Shown here: positions 17,423-25,701 of the stretch, piece after piece
How the letters are laid out: each line of letters opens with the position of its first letter
How positions within the stretch are numbered: position 1 is the first letter of the stretch
From: Fodinisporobacter ferrooxydans
Lineage (GTDB): Bacteria > Bacillota > Bacilli > Tumebacillales > MYW30-H2
Length of the DNA stretch: 64,000 nt
Reading direction: 5' to 3'
Assembly: GCF_022818495.1 (NCBI RefSeq)
Contig: NZ_CP089291.1
Span: forward strand, 797,536 to 861,535
The notes under the pieces: model-generated
Databases searched by the model: none
What the model was told of the DNA's origin: nothing
Seen by the model: only the letters and a program-made list of their open reading frames with translations
Position numbers and translations under genes: made by a program

Positions 17423-17988
17423 AGGATATGTTCTTCTCTTTGCTGTTTCATATACTCGATCCATTCTTGCATGCAAGGAATCAATTCATATTCCAACAAA
17501 TCCGCCACTGAAATATAATCCTGATTCTTCCATGCCATTAAAATTTCATTGAGAATTTCACCGTACCTGACAAACAAGCTTTGCAAGGTTTGCGTAGGCA
17601 AAAAAACCAGGCTGTTTTGAAATACTTGCGTATTCCAATTTAGACCGCCTTCCGCTTGTAAATAGAGTTTGACTCCTTCCCCTTCTGCCCCGCTTCGAAA
17701 ATGCTCGGAAATTTGGGATATTCCCTCAATGAGTCTTGGCAGATATTCGATCGCGGACTGAAATGTATCCAACAATAATTTTTGTGGACTCATGGTGTCA
17801 ACTTCAACTAACTCGACTTCGTTATAAGGGATATTGGTATTCTCGGTAAGCAAATCGCCATTTACCAATACTTGATGGATCAGGCGGTTTTGCTTCTCTA
17901 TCGTTTTGCGAATCTCTTCCCACAGAAGGTCGCCGGTTGTATTTGATAATTCTTTATACTCTACTCCATCAATCGTTACTCGCATCAT
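17419..17988 (-). CDS. hypothetical protein of the flagellar maf-fliS cluster
   Basis: A 189-aa protein I do not recognise. The first 65 residues are predicted beta-rich (RVTIDGVEYKEL, QVLVNGDLL, NEVELVEVDTM), and the rest is helical with LLDTFQSAIEYLPRLIEGI and a C-terminal amphipathic tail. It starts ATGATG, with GGGAG just before the first ATG. It follows fliS by 8 bp and overlaps the second maf gene, so it is part of the same unit. A role as flagellin or FliD chaperone, or as a Maf partner, would fit the position. Confidence 0.65.
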   Translation of the reverse strand: MMRVTIDGVEYKELSNTTGDLLWEEIRKTIEKQNRLIHQVLVNGDLLTENTNIPYNEVELVEVDTMSPQKLLLDTFQSAIEYLPRLIEGISQISEHFRSGAEGEGVKLYLQAEGGLNWNTQVFQNSLVFLPTQTLQSLFVRYGEILNEILMAWKNQDYISVADLLEYELIPCMQEWIEYMKQQREEHIL

Positions 17989-17996
17989 GACACTCC

Positions 17997-18380
17997 CTAC
18001 TTCCCGTTCCTGGATTGCGAAGCAATCAAAGCAGCTTGATTGAATGTATCTCTCAACTCAGTCGAATATTGGATGACCAGATCAATCAATTCCGGATTTT
18101 TCTCCATATTCGCCTGAATGAGGCGACGGTACATGAAATCATATAACCCATACAAATGGTCGCATAATTCCGGAGCTGCTTTCTTATTTAATGTAGTCAT
18201 CAATTCAATCAGGATATTTTGTGCCCGCAAAAGATTTGCATGAGCAAGTTCATACTTTTTTTCCCTCATCATTTGCTGACTCCAATTGCTGAATTTGATC
18301 AATCCGTCGAATAACATGATCAGCAATTTGCTTGGGCTTGTCTGTACCGCACTTTGTTGATACGCCTGAATCCCTTTCAC
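17997..18380 (-). CDS. fliS: flagellin export chaperone FliS
   Basis: A 127-aa helical chaperone that binds flagellin C-termini before export. It has the FliS pattern IQAYQQSAVQTSPSKLLIML-FDGLIKF and the C-terminal LRDTFNQAA. The start is a GTG that overlaps the maf stop codon (GTGA), which indicates translational coupling. Having fliS between two maf genes suggests that glycosylation of chaperone-bound flagellin and export are coordinated. Fits length and position downstream of fliD. Confidence 0.92.
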   Translation of the reverse strand: MKGIQAYQQSAVQTSPSKLLIMLFDGLIKFSNWSQQMMREKKYELAHANLLRAQNILIELMTTLNKKAAPELCDHLYGLYDFMYRRLIQANMEKNPELIDLVIQYSTELRDTFNQAALIASQSRNGK

Positions 18381-20269
18381 TGTTTATCTTCACCCTTCAT
18401 TCCCACTCGTTCACAGAATTGTTTCAAATATTTATCAAGGATTGAGTGAGATTGTATACATACCTCAAGCAATACAGATGCAAATGCAAAAGCTTGACGA
18501 AAAGATATAAGATCTTTTTCCTTTTGCGACAAATTCTCAAGCTCCAAAGAACGCTCTGTATTGATATCAGACAAAATCTCCCGATACGACACTGCATCAA
18601 TGAACAGCAATGCAAACTGGTATTTTAATATGTTCCGCTGCGACTCATGAATCGTACTCATACATCGCTCTATCTGAATTCGATCGATACTGTTTTGTTC
18701 AATATTTGCAATGATTTCCTGAGCCGTATTCATGATGACCTGCAGTTCATGAATCATGTGTCTCATCTGCGCCATGGTTTGGCGGATTTTTCGAATGATC
18801 CGCCGGCTCATATTTAACGATAAAGGTTTGGAGTTTGCCATGGAAAATATCTTTTGAATAGGGATCTCTTCCTGGCAATAGCGATCCAACACATCATGCA
18901 AAGTCATGATTTCCAATCCTTCTCGCAACGCTCCTCCTTCCGTTGCATTTACATGCGTCCGATTCCCTGTACGGATTCTCTCTTCAAACCAGCGAAGGTA
19001 TATGAGATAGTCCTCGGTTGTATAAACGGGTTGCCCATATATATCTTGCAACGGAATCAACTTTCGGTGTTTTTTAATTTCCTCAATGTTGCTTTGATCA
19101 TGAACGGCCCCTTGTGCATAAGCCTGTCCATCCGGGTAAGACAAATCTTGACCAATGAAAATGATCGGATCACATCCCAGATGTTCAATAATTGAAAATG
19201 CCGTACAGGAAACAGATCCACCAGTAGGCATGTAGGTAGGATTCAAGGGTTCTCCCAAAATCTTTTCAAGCCAAGGAGTCAATTCACGAACAGAGTGCAG
19301 CATAAGCTTTTTGCCTGTATGATTGGCGGCGATACTTTCATGAGCTGTCATTTCCATTACCAAAGGAATCCCGGAATACTCCACACCTTCAAAATCATGA
19401 GCATTGCTCTCACTCCCGTCTACTGAAACCAGCAAATGAGGTACGATTCCCTGGCGATAGAGAGAACGGTACGCCGTATCTACACAGACAATCAACGCCC
19501 GATCGCCTACTTCTTTTAACAATTGGATATTTTTATTCAGGGAAGGGCCGGCAGACACCAGAATCGCCGGCTTGCCGGAAAAAGCATGTAACAATTCCTT
19601 CAAATCTGCCGACTGCAGGATATACGGCAAATTGCCTAGTATATTCCTTGCCCACTGGTCGCCAAACCTGACTCTTGTTCCCATATCTGCAAGTGCTCCA
19701 CGATAGTTGTTTACGAGCAATTTTTTCGCCATATCGTAATACTCATGTGCCAGTTTGCACTCTACAGGATGTTCAATGATACAAACCTTTGGAATATAAA
19801 ACACGTCTTGCTTAAATTCAAATTCCAGCCGATCACTGACGTTTTCCAAACTTTGCCCAAGAAACAACTCTAATCTTGAATCGGCAAGAGTTTTTTTCAA
19901 ATCTCTGCATGTTAAAATCATGTGAAATAATTCGATATCATGGGCAATTACGAGTACTTTGTTTTTTTCACTGACTCGGTTTAGAACTTCCTCTATGTGA
20001 TAGAATCCTCCGATACCGAAAACAATGTACAGGTCACAATCATCCTGCCACTGCTTTTCCACTTGTATCGCCGCTTCCTGAATCGGATTGTATTTACTTG
20101 TCAACGCCTGCCACTTCCCGTTTGTCAGCAAGGAAAAGGCAGTCTCGCCATTTTTCGCCGGTTCGGCTTTATAAGATTCAAAAGGTTTAAGCAGTGGGCC
20201 AAAAAGATTCAATTGTTCTTTATTTGATATATTCAATGCAAAGAGGTTTTCCTCCAGTAATTGTGTCAT
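18377..20269 (-). CDS. motility-associated Maf-type glycosyltransferase, long form
   Basis: A 630-aa Maf/DUF115 protein. After an N-terminal domain (LYIVFGIGGFYHIEEVLNRV) it shows the core KPAILVSAGPSLNKNIQLL, LLVSVDGSESN, PTGGSVSCTAFSIIEHLGCD and PIIFIGQDLSY-PDGQAYAQG. A helical C-terminal domain of about 150 residues follows, absent from the shorter paralogue. The ATG at 20269 has GGAGGG about seven bases upstream. It lies between fliD and fliS, which places it in the flagellar filament unit. The predicted donor is the CMP-nonulosonate made by neuB, neuC and neuA downstream. Confidence 0.9.
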   Translation of the reverse strand: MTQLLEENLFALNISNKEQLNLFGPLLKPFESYKAEPAKNGETAFSLLTNGKWQALTSKYNPIQEAAIQVEKQWQDDCDLYIVFGIGGFYHIEEVLNRVSEKNKVLVIAHDIELFHMILTCRDLKKTLADSRLELFLGQSLENVSDRLEFEFKQDVFYIPKVCIIEHPVECKLAHEYYDMAKKLLVNNYRGALADMGTRVRFGDQWARNILGNLPYILQSADLKELLHAFSGKPAILVSAGPSLNKNIQLLKEVGDRALIVCVDTAYRSLYRQGIVPHLLVSVDGSESNAHDFEGVEYSGIPLVMEMTAHESIAANHTGKKLMLHSVRELTPWLEKILGEPLNPTYMPTGGSVSCTAFSIIEHLGCDPIIFIGQDLSYPDGQAYAQGAVHDQSNIEEIKKHRKLIPLQDIYGQPVYTTEDYLIYLRWFEERIRTGNRTHVNATEGGALREGLEIMTLHDVLDRYCQEEIPIQKIFSMANSKPLSLNMSRRIIRKIRQTMAQMRHMIHELQVIMNTAQEIIANIEQNSIDRIQIERCMSTIHESQRNILKYQFALLFIDAVSYREILSDINTERSLELENLSQKEKDLISFRQAFAFASVLLEVCIQSHSILDKYLKQFCERVGMKGEDKQ

Positions 20270-20340
20270 TAAATGCCCTCCAGCGCCCCTCATTCTGAAT
20301 TTCCCCAAAAAAGAATACGTTTATCTTGATTCTCCTGATT

Positions 20341-22215
20341 CTAGCCGATAAAACTGCTTAAAGATTTCCCTTGCGTTTGCAATTGGCTCAATACTTGGTT
20401 CATATTTGTAAATTCCTGAATCAATAGTTGTTTTTGTTGATCCGCCTGATCGTTCACCTGCTGAATTTGATCATTGATGTCGGTAATCATATTTGTATAC
20501 ATGGTGTTTTGTGAAGAAGCCAATCCGCTTACATTTGAAACATTTAACGTTGGATCATTCAATGAATTCGTCATTCCTGTTATGCCGGTCAATACATTGT
20601 TTAAACTAATGGACATTCCCTGCAGCAAATCATGCACCATTTGCGGATTTTGCTGAATTTGGGCAGTCAGTTGATTGCTGTCCAATTGCAAGCTGTACGA
20701 TGTACTGACGGCAGATCCGGGAGCTCCCGTTGAAATGCCAATGCCCATTACAGAATTATAAGGATAGGATGGCAATGGAATTGGATTGTTGTTCGAATCC
20801 CAACCGATTGTTTTCACTTGCTGTGTCACGGCAAGCATCATATTGGAACCCAAGTTCTGCAATATGTTGTCGCCTTGCAAATCTCCGCCGTTTGCAGTCA
20901 GATTATTAATTTGGGAGTACAGGGAATTAAACTGAGAGATAAAATTCTGCACAGCAGAAACGGCAGATGTCGTATCAGAAGCAACTGTCAGATTGACGGA
21001 ATTCTGTGTTTGGCCTGAAGGCACCGCAGGCGTATTTAAAACGTTGATCGTAAGGCCAGGAATCACATTAGTAAAATTCGGTGATGCACTGGAGTACGTA
21101 GTGCCATTATAATTCAATGTCCAGTTGCTCCCCGTTTTCTGTGTGCCAACGATACTGCCAGAACTATTTGTAAAATCCAGTACCTGTGTCAAATTCCCTC
21201 CATTCAAATCATTGACTGAAACTGGCTGTGCGGACTTCGATGTCAATACAATTTGATCCGTGCTTTGGTTATAGGCCGCTGTCACACCTGCAGACGATGA
21301 ATTGATCTTCGTCAGAATCGATGCAATCGAGTCTTGGGAAGTATCATAGGTAATTGTCACACCATTTACCTGGAACTGTCCGGTTGTTGCCGAGCTTCCG
21401 GACGGCGGTGTACCTACAGTCAATGTGCTGATGTTTGTTAAATTGGTAGAACCGCTATTTAAAGTCTCATTTATTTGTGCTTGTCCATTGATCTGTGTAG
21501 TCGCCTGATATGGTGTTGGAGTGTTAGTGCTATTTAATTGCAAGGTATCCATGCCCAAGACATGTGCAAAATTGCTGGTATCTCCCGACGAGCCGAAAGT
21601 CACTGGTTTACTGCCAGTATCAGAAAATGTAATGCTTCCATTTGAATTTACTGTATATGATATATCCGAAAAAGTGCTCGTAATCCGAGATAAAACGCTG
21701 CCAATCGTGTCACCGGATTGCACCTGTATTTGTTGGGTCACACCGTTATCCGTTACAGCAAATTGCCCCGTTGTAAGAAGCGCACTAAATTTGGTCGCCG
21801 TAATCGCATCGCTGGCTGACAACGCGTTTCCCAGCCTTCCGTTACTCGTCAAACTCCCATAGGATCCGGCATTTATATTGGTGAGCGTATATGTCCCCGG
21901 TGTTGCGCCCGATCCTCCAGTCGCTGTAACGTCTGTGGAATCAGAAGATGTAACGTTATAGGAATTAAAATTCGTTTGCATGAGCGTAGTCAATTGGTTT
22001 TGCAATGTCATTGCGCTATTGTTAATATTCTGCCAATCCGTTTGTTGCTGCTGCACTTTTGTAAGTTGAGATTCCAAGCCGCCCGGTTGATAGATTTGCT
22101 GACGGTTGACCATGTCAAGTTCTTGAATTAATGTATTTGTATCAATTCCACCGTTCATCTGTGTAAGCAATTGCATAGAGTTCAAACTTGAATAATTGGT
22201 CGAGTTGATGCTCAT
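20341..22215 (-). CDS. fliD: flagellar hook-associated protein 2 (filament cap)
   Basis: A 624-aa FliD, which caps the filament and helps flagellin subunits fold. The N-terminus has the FliD_N pattern (LTQMNGGIDTNTLIQELDMV), followed by low-complexity Thr/Ser/Asn-rich beta domains and the C-terminal FliD_C helix (VNDQADQQKQLLIQEFTNMN, then LSQLQTQGKSL). The many Ser/Thr residues are possible O-glycosylation sites. I place the start at 22215, where AAAGGAG lies nine bases upstream; a longer in-frame ATG has no such site. It is first in the fliD-maf-fliS unit. Confidence 0.93.
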   Translation of the reverse strand: MSINSTNYSSLNSMQLLTQMNGGIDTNTLIQELDMVNRQQIYQPGGLESQLTKVQQQQTDWQNINNSAMTLQNQLTTLMQTNFNSYNVTSSDSTDVTATGGSGATPGTYTLTNINAGSYGSLTSNGRLGNALSASDAITATKFSALLTTGQFAVTDNGVTQQIQVQSGDTIGSVLSRITSTFSDISYTVNSNGSITFSDTGSKPVTFGSSGDTSNFAHVLGMDTLQLNSTNTPTPYQATTQINGQAQINETLNSGSTNLTNISTLTVGTPPSGSSATTGQFQVNGVTITYDTSQDSIASILTKINSSSAGVTAAYNQSTDQIVLTSKSAQPVSVNDLNGGNLTQVLDFTNSSGSIVGTQKTGSNWTLNYNGTTYSSASPNFTNVIPGLTINVLNTPAVPSGQTQNSVNLTVASDTTSAVSAVQNFISQFNSLYSQINNLTANGGDLQGDNILQNLGSNMMLAVTQQVKTIGWDSNNNPIPLPSYPYNSVMGIGISTGAPGSAVSTSYSLQLDSNQLTAQIQQNPQMVHDLLQGMSISLNNVLTGITGMTNSLNDPTLNVSNVSGLASSQNTMYTNMITDINDQIQQVNDQADQQKQLLIQEFTNMNQVLSQLQTQGKSLSSFIG

Positions 22216-22365
22216 GTCTGATAACTCCTTTCGATTGATTGGCAAACTAATATATCTTCATTTCCTCTTTCAATTGAAAAACTCGTGAATTAGGTTGATG
22301 AAAAAGTAGAGTTTACGGTGTCGGTATAAAAGACGAACCGTCTGCACAAAATCTATGTAATGGTT

Positions 22366-22393
22366 ATATCGACATTTTCCGTCTATGAATTGA
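22366..22393 (-). promoter_or_regulatory. possible sigma-D promoter for fliD
   Basis: Reading the minus strand, TCAA is followed after 16 bases by GTCGATAT, which differs from the sigma-D consensus (TAAA, 15-16 bp, GCCGATAT) at one base in each box. It lies about 150 bp upstream of the fliD start. Confidence 0.45.
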
Positions 22394-22513
22394 TTACAGT
22401 TTTCTTTAAATTTAAGGAATAGATCAGCATAATCTGAACATTTCTTTCATTTTCTTTGTTTTTTATCTATTCATAAAAATGCCAGATCCAGCTCGTCGCT
22501 TCCGCAACTATAT

Positions 22514-22548
22514 AAAAAAGGGCCGACCGCTTCCATGGCCGACCCTTT
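22514..22548 (-). terminator. rho-independent terminator of flagellin
   Basis: On the minus strand a 9-bp stem (GGGTCGGCC with GGTCGGCCC, two G-U pairs, extendable by three A-T pairs) closes an 8-base loop and is followed by six T. It lies about 35 bp after the flagellin stop, so flagellin is monocistronic and separate from fliD. Confidence 0.85.
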
Positions 22549-22582
22549 GCAAATACACATCTGTTTTGTTTTTCAATAAATA

Positions 22583-23407
22583 TTAACCGAGCAGACGGAG
22601 AACCGCTTGAGGCGCTTGGTTTGCTTGCGCCAGCATCGCTGTGCCTGCTTGTACAAGAATTTGGTTCTTTGTGAAGTTCATCATTTCCGCAGCCATGTTT
22701 ACGTCTTTTACACGGGAGTTGGCGGCAGTCAGATTTTGTGAAGCGGTATTCAAGTTGTCAATGGAAAACTGGAGACGGTTTTGTACAGCTCCAAGATTCG
22801 CACTGTAACCGGAAACTGTGGAGATCATCCCATCCAAACTTGTGATTGCATTCTGCGCATTAGTCAATGTAGATACTGAAATTGAGTTGATCGCAGTACC
22901 GCCAATCGAACCTTTCACATTGTACATGGAAACAGTCATAGTTTGGCCATTATTGGCTCCAACCTGGAATGTAAGCGACGCATTCGAACCATCCAGCAAG
23001 TTCTTTTTGTTAAACTGAGTAGTTGAAGCGATTTGATTTAGTTCTGTTGCAAGCTGACTAATTTCTTTTTGTGTCTGGGCTCTGTCAGCAGTGGTGTTTG
23101 TATCACTCGACGCCTGTACTGCCAGCTCCCGCATCCGAGTCAAAATGTTGGTTACCTGAGTAAATGCACCCTGCGCTGTTTGAACCAAAGAAATAGCATC
23201 TTGCGCATTTCGTGCCGCTTGGTTCAAACCATTGACCTGATTCGACATTTTCTCGGAAATCGCCCATCCTGCAGCATCATCTGCGGCAGTATTGATCCGG
23301 TAACCGGAAGACAATTTTTCCATCGAATTTTGCTGTTGCAACTGATTAAAATTCAGGTTGTTCAGGGCGTTTAACCCCATCAGATTGTCTTGAATAATCA
23401 TCGACAT
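22583..23407 (-). CDS. hag: flagellin
   Basis: A 274-aa flagellin that polymerises into the filament. The N-terminal D0/D1 part has MEKLSSGYRINTAADDAAGW-AISEKM and the C-terminal part has ANSRVKDVNMAAEMMNFTKN with the end QAPQAVLRLLG. The central region is very short, so the variable D2/D3 domains are nearly absent, as in other Bacillales. The start at 23407 has AGGAGG nine bases upstream. The transcript appears to be sigma-D driven and CsrA repressed (see the promoter and the two CsrA sites). It is the expected target of the Maf glycosyltransferases downstream; the surface-exposed Ser/Thr residues of the middle region are candidate attachment sites. Confidence 0.96.
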   Translation of the reverse strand: MSMIIQDNLMGLNALNNLNFNQLQQQNSMEKLSSGYRINTAADDAAGWAISEKMSNQVNGLNQAARNAQDAISLVQTAQGAFTQVTNILTRMRELAVQASSDTNTTADRAQTQKEISQLATELNQIASTTQFNKKNLLDGSNASLTFQVGANNGQTMTVSMYNVKGSIGGTAINSISVSTLTNAQNAITSLDGMISTVSGYSANLGAVQNRLQFSIDNLNTASQNLTAANSRVKDVNMAAEMMNFTKNQILVQAGTAMLAQANQAPQAVLRLLG

Positions 23408-23411
23408 AGGT

Positions 23412-23423
23412 AACATCCTCCTT
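23412..23423 (-). promoter_or_regulatory. CsrA site 2 overlapping the flagellin ribosome binding site
   Basis: The minus strand reads AAGGAGGATGTT, in which the ribosome binding site AGGAGG is embedded in a GGATGT motif typical of CsrA binding. Binding here would block translation of flagellin. It lies about 20 bases downstream of the hairpin site, the arrangement known from the Bacillus subtilis hag leader. Confidence 0.65.
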
Positions 23424-23437
23424 GAATATGTATTCGC

Positions 23438-23451
23438 GCACATCCTTGTGC
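23438..23451 (-). promoter_or_regulatory. CsrA hairpin site 1 in flagellin leader
   Basis: The minus strand reads GCACAAGGATGTGC. It contains ACAAGGATGT, an exact match to the core of the CsrA consensus (RUACARGGAUGU), with AGGA displayed in the loop of a 5-bp GCACA/TGTGC stem. csrA and fliW are encoded directly upstream. Confidence 0.75.
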
Positions 23452-23498
23452 TTGATAAGATTTTTCGATCTACTTTCTTTCGATCTACTCAATCTATA

Positions 23499-23525
23499 AT
23501 ATCGGTCAATAGTTTTAAAAGATTA
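23499..23525 (-). promoter_or_regulatory. sigma-D promoter of flagellin
   Basis: On the minus strand TAAT is separated by exactly 15 bases from ACCGATAT, one mismatch in each box to the sigma-D consensus TAAA-N15-GCCGATAT. The start site would fall near 23490, giving a leader of about 85 bases that contains both CsrA sites. Confidence 0.8.
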
Positions 23526-23600
23526 AAGGAGATATATTGTTGAATTTACCAAATATACAACTATATCTTTCCAATGCTTTGAATATCTTTCTAATTCGAC

Positions 23601-23828
23601 TTATTTCATTTTTTTTAGCAAATCTTGCAATTTTTCTATTTGCGCTGTATTGGCTGCTTGTTTGTTTTCCTGAAGAATGGCAGAATAAATTTCTTTTCTG
23701 TATACTTTTACTTCATCGGGAGCCTTAATGCCCAAACGCACTTGCTCACCTTTTATTTCTATAATCTGCACTTCAATTTCCCCATTGATCACAATGGATT
23801 CACCGGTTTTTCTCGTCAGAACGAGCAT
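23601..23828 (-). CDS. csrA: carbon storage regulator CsrA
   Basis: A 75-aa RNA-binding translational regulator. It has LVLTRKTGESIVINGEIEVQ and VRLGIKAPDEVKVYRKEIY, the two RNA-contact strands of CsrA. The ATG overlaps the fliW stop by one base (TAATG) and has GGAGGTGGGG upstream, so the frame upstream of it is not used. CsrA represses flagellin translation; FliW sequesters CsrA until flagellin is needed. The flagellin gene next door carries matching sites. Confidence 0.95.
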   Translation of the reverse strand: MLVLTRKTGESIVINGEIEVQIIEIKGEQVRLGIKAPDEVKVYRKEIYSAILQENKQAANTAQIEKLQDLLKKMK

Positions 23829-24280
23829 TAAGACCCCACCTCCAACTCCTCCATCGATTGAAACGCGATGGGATGGCGGGTCATCAGACCTTTCAGCTTC
23901 TGCAGTATCACTTGCTCGCCAATGTGAAACTTCGTATGAATCAAAATGGGAGCCAAAAGATTGACAGTAATTCCTTCCTTCTCGGAAATCGTGGCAATTA
24001 CCCGTACCAGCAAGCGTTCCTTCTCCTCCATGGACCATCCCGCTTCTCCGGCTATCGTTTCCACATCAGGGAAACCGGTAAAATATTGATAAGGATTTAC
24101 CAGAAGAAACATCAAATCCGGTTCGTCAATCGATTGCATAAAGAGAAATGGTCGATATTCTTCCAGATCAATCATGACATACCGTTTCGCCTGCGGAAAC
24201 CCAGGCACACCTTTCGCAAAAAAGACGATTTGTGTTTCTTCTATCGCAAGAAGACCAAATTTGCTTGTTTGTACCTCCAT
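23828..24280 (-). CDS. fliW: flagellar assembly factor FliW
   Basis: A 150-aa protein that binds CsrA and flagellin alternately, forming a partner-switch that matches flagellin synthesis to export. Typical sequence: IVFFAKGVPGFPQAKRYVMI, then FLFMQSIDEPDLMFLLVNPY and the C-terminal HPIAFQSMEELEVGS. It starts with ATG, AAAGGG upstream. In Bacillus subtilis fliW follows yviE; here an IS element separates them. Only 46 bp of native sequence remain between the IS end and the start codon. Confidence 0.95.
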   Translation of the reverse strand: MEVQTSKFGLLAIEETQIVFFAKGVPGFPQAKRYVMIDLEEYRPFLFMQSIDEPDLMFLLVNPYQYFTGFPDVETIAGEAGWSMEEKERLLVRVIATISEKEGITVNLLAPILIHTKFHIGEQVILQKLKGLMTRHPIAFQSMEELEVGS

Positions 24281-24319
24281 TGTATGTATTCACCCTTTCC
24301 CTTTCGAATTAAAACTTTC

Positions 24320-24326
24320 CTTTCAA
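24320..24326. repeat. target site duplication of the IS element, left copy
   Basis: CTTTCAA directly abuts the left inverted repeat and is repeated exactly at 25692-25698 beside the right one, marking a simple insertion. Confidence 0.85.
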
Positions 24327-25691
24327 CTATAAATGAGCAAAAATACTTACAAATTTATACAACAAAAAAGTATAGACTGCCTCTAGGCCAGCTTTAATTG
24401 TTGCAAAACAGCTTCAATAGGTACTTGATTCTTTGCAGATTCATAAATCCATTGGACGTAGTCCACTTTTACTTGCTTTCGTACCATTATAAGTCCATCT
24501 CCAAATTTTGAAGGCTGACCTAAACCGATGGTGCAATATAAATGTGTCAGCGAAAGTAGTATCCAAAGTCGTTCTATTGCACGAATGGAACGAACTTGAT
24601 ATCCATCAAAACCTAGATTTTGTTTAGTTTGCCGAAAGAAAATCTCGATCGGCCAACGGCGACTATAATAATCAAGGATGGTTTGTGTCTCTAAGGATAC
24701 ATCTGTACACAGAAACGCATGTAATGCTTTCGAATTTTGAAACGCATCCAATGGCCAGCAAAGGAGTACCACCGCATTCTCAATGCCATTTAAAGCTCCT
24801 TCATATCGATACACCCAATAGGTAGATCCGTTTACGGTCACGAGGCAAACGTCCTGTTTGGTCACATACGATGCGAAGGTACTAATTGGAACTCGAATCC
24901 CTTTGGGATAGACAATGCGGTTTGTTTTGAGTGCACCAATTAAATGGTATCCTCGCTCTGCATAAGTATTCATAAGTTTTGGGCATGTATACCATGAATC
25001 GACCAATGCATATCCAGAATAAAGTGGAATCGGCATGGTTTTGGCCAAATCACAAGCGTCATCAATTTTGCTTTGGCTCGATTTATCATAACGGTGAATA
25101 TCATGAATGAGAGAATGTTCTCCACATTGAACAATCGTAGCCTGAACTTGATGACCCCAAACGGTTTTTCCTTTTAAGTGGGAATGATGGTAGTCTGTTT
25201 GTTCGATTGGGTGTTTTGCCTGTGACGAAGGCTTTGTCTTCTCACTAACAGTATCATCATGAATCACAAAAATAGGCTGTTCTGTTTGTTTGGCATGAGA
25301 CAAAACAAATGAAAGCGATTCTTGTTTTACAAGTCTTTGGATATACGATTCGTCCCAAACACCATCCGAGAGAAAGTGTCCAATGGATGTTCGATGACAT
25401 GAACTCCATTCCGCTATATCTACCACTTTACCACGATACCCTTTAGCGGTAGCTGCAATAAAAAATTCTTGAATATGCCGCAAGGCAGGCTTTGAAACAT
25501 ATAAGGATAGCCTACGGCTTTTTAAGAAATTGATTATTGCTTCGTGGTTTGGTATGGTAGTATTATGAGACATTTGTGAATCCTCCAGGTATGGTTTTGT
25601 GTGGTAACTTAATCTTATACCACAGGAGAGGACAAATGTCTCTATTGTTTTTAATTGGTAAAGAAATGGAAGCGAATTTGCTCATTTATAG
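24327..25691 (-). mobile_element. IS4-superfamily insertion sequence, 1365 bp
   Basis: The element is bounded by a perfect 15-bp inverted repeat (CTATAAATGAGCAAA at 24327-24341 and its complement at 25677-25691) and flanked by a 7-bp direct repeat (CTTTCAA). It holds one intact transposase gene on the minus strand, so it looks complete and recent. A 7-bp duplication would fit some IS4 subgroups (I recall 7-8 bp for the ISPepr1 group), but the subgroup needs a database check. It inserted between the flg-operon terminator and fliW. Confidence 0.9.
24383..25573 (-). CDS. IS4-type DDE transposase
   Basis: A 396-aa transposase. The first catalytic Asp is probably in FVIHDDTVSEK, the second in YALVDSWYT, and the Glu in YSRRWPIEIFFRQTKQ, which fits the IS4 signature Y-x2-R-x3-E-x6-K exactly. 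The N-terminal part (TSIGHFLSDGVWDESY) resembles the IS701/IS4-type DNA-binding region. The reading frame is intact from ATG to stop. The gene reads in the same direction as the fliW-csrA genes downstream. Confidence 0.93.
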   Translation of the reverse strand: MSHNTTIPNHEAIINFLKSRRLSLYVSKPALRHIQEFFIAATAKGYRGKVVDIAEWSSCHRTSIGHFLSDGVWDESYIQRLVKQESLSFVLSHAKQTEQPIFVIHDDTVSEKTKPSSQAKHPIEQTDYHHSHLKGKTVWGHQVQATIVQCGEHSLIHDIHRYDKSSQSKIDDACDLAKTMPIPLYSGYALVDSWYTCPKLMNTYAERGYHLIGALKTNRIVYPKGIRVPISTFASYVTKQDVCLVTVNGSTYWVYRYEGALNGIENAVVLLCWPLDAFQNSKALHAFLCTDVSLETQTILDYYSRRWPIEIFFRQTKQNLGFDGYQVRSIRAIERLWILLSLTHLYCTIGLGQPSKFGDGLIMVRKQVKVDYVQWIYESAKNQVPIEAVLQQLKLA

Positions 25692-25698
25692 CTTTCAA
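25692..25698. repeat. target site duplication of the IS element, right copy
   Basis: CTTTCAA, identical to 24320-24326. Confidence 0.85.
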
Positions 25699-25701
25699 AT
25701 T

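Noticed and set aside
23829-24038. Longer csrA frame
   Set aside because: It runs through fliW in another frame; the real CsrA starts at 23828.
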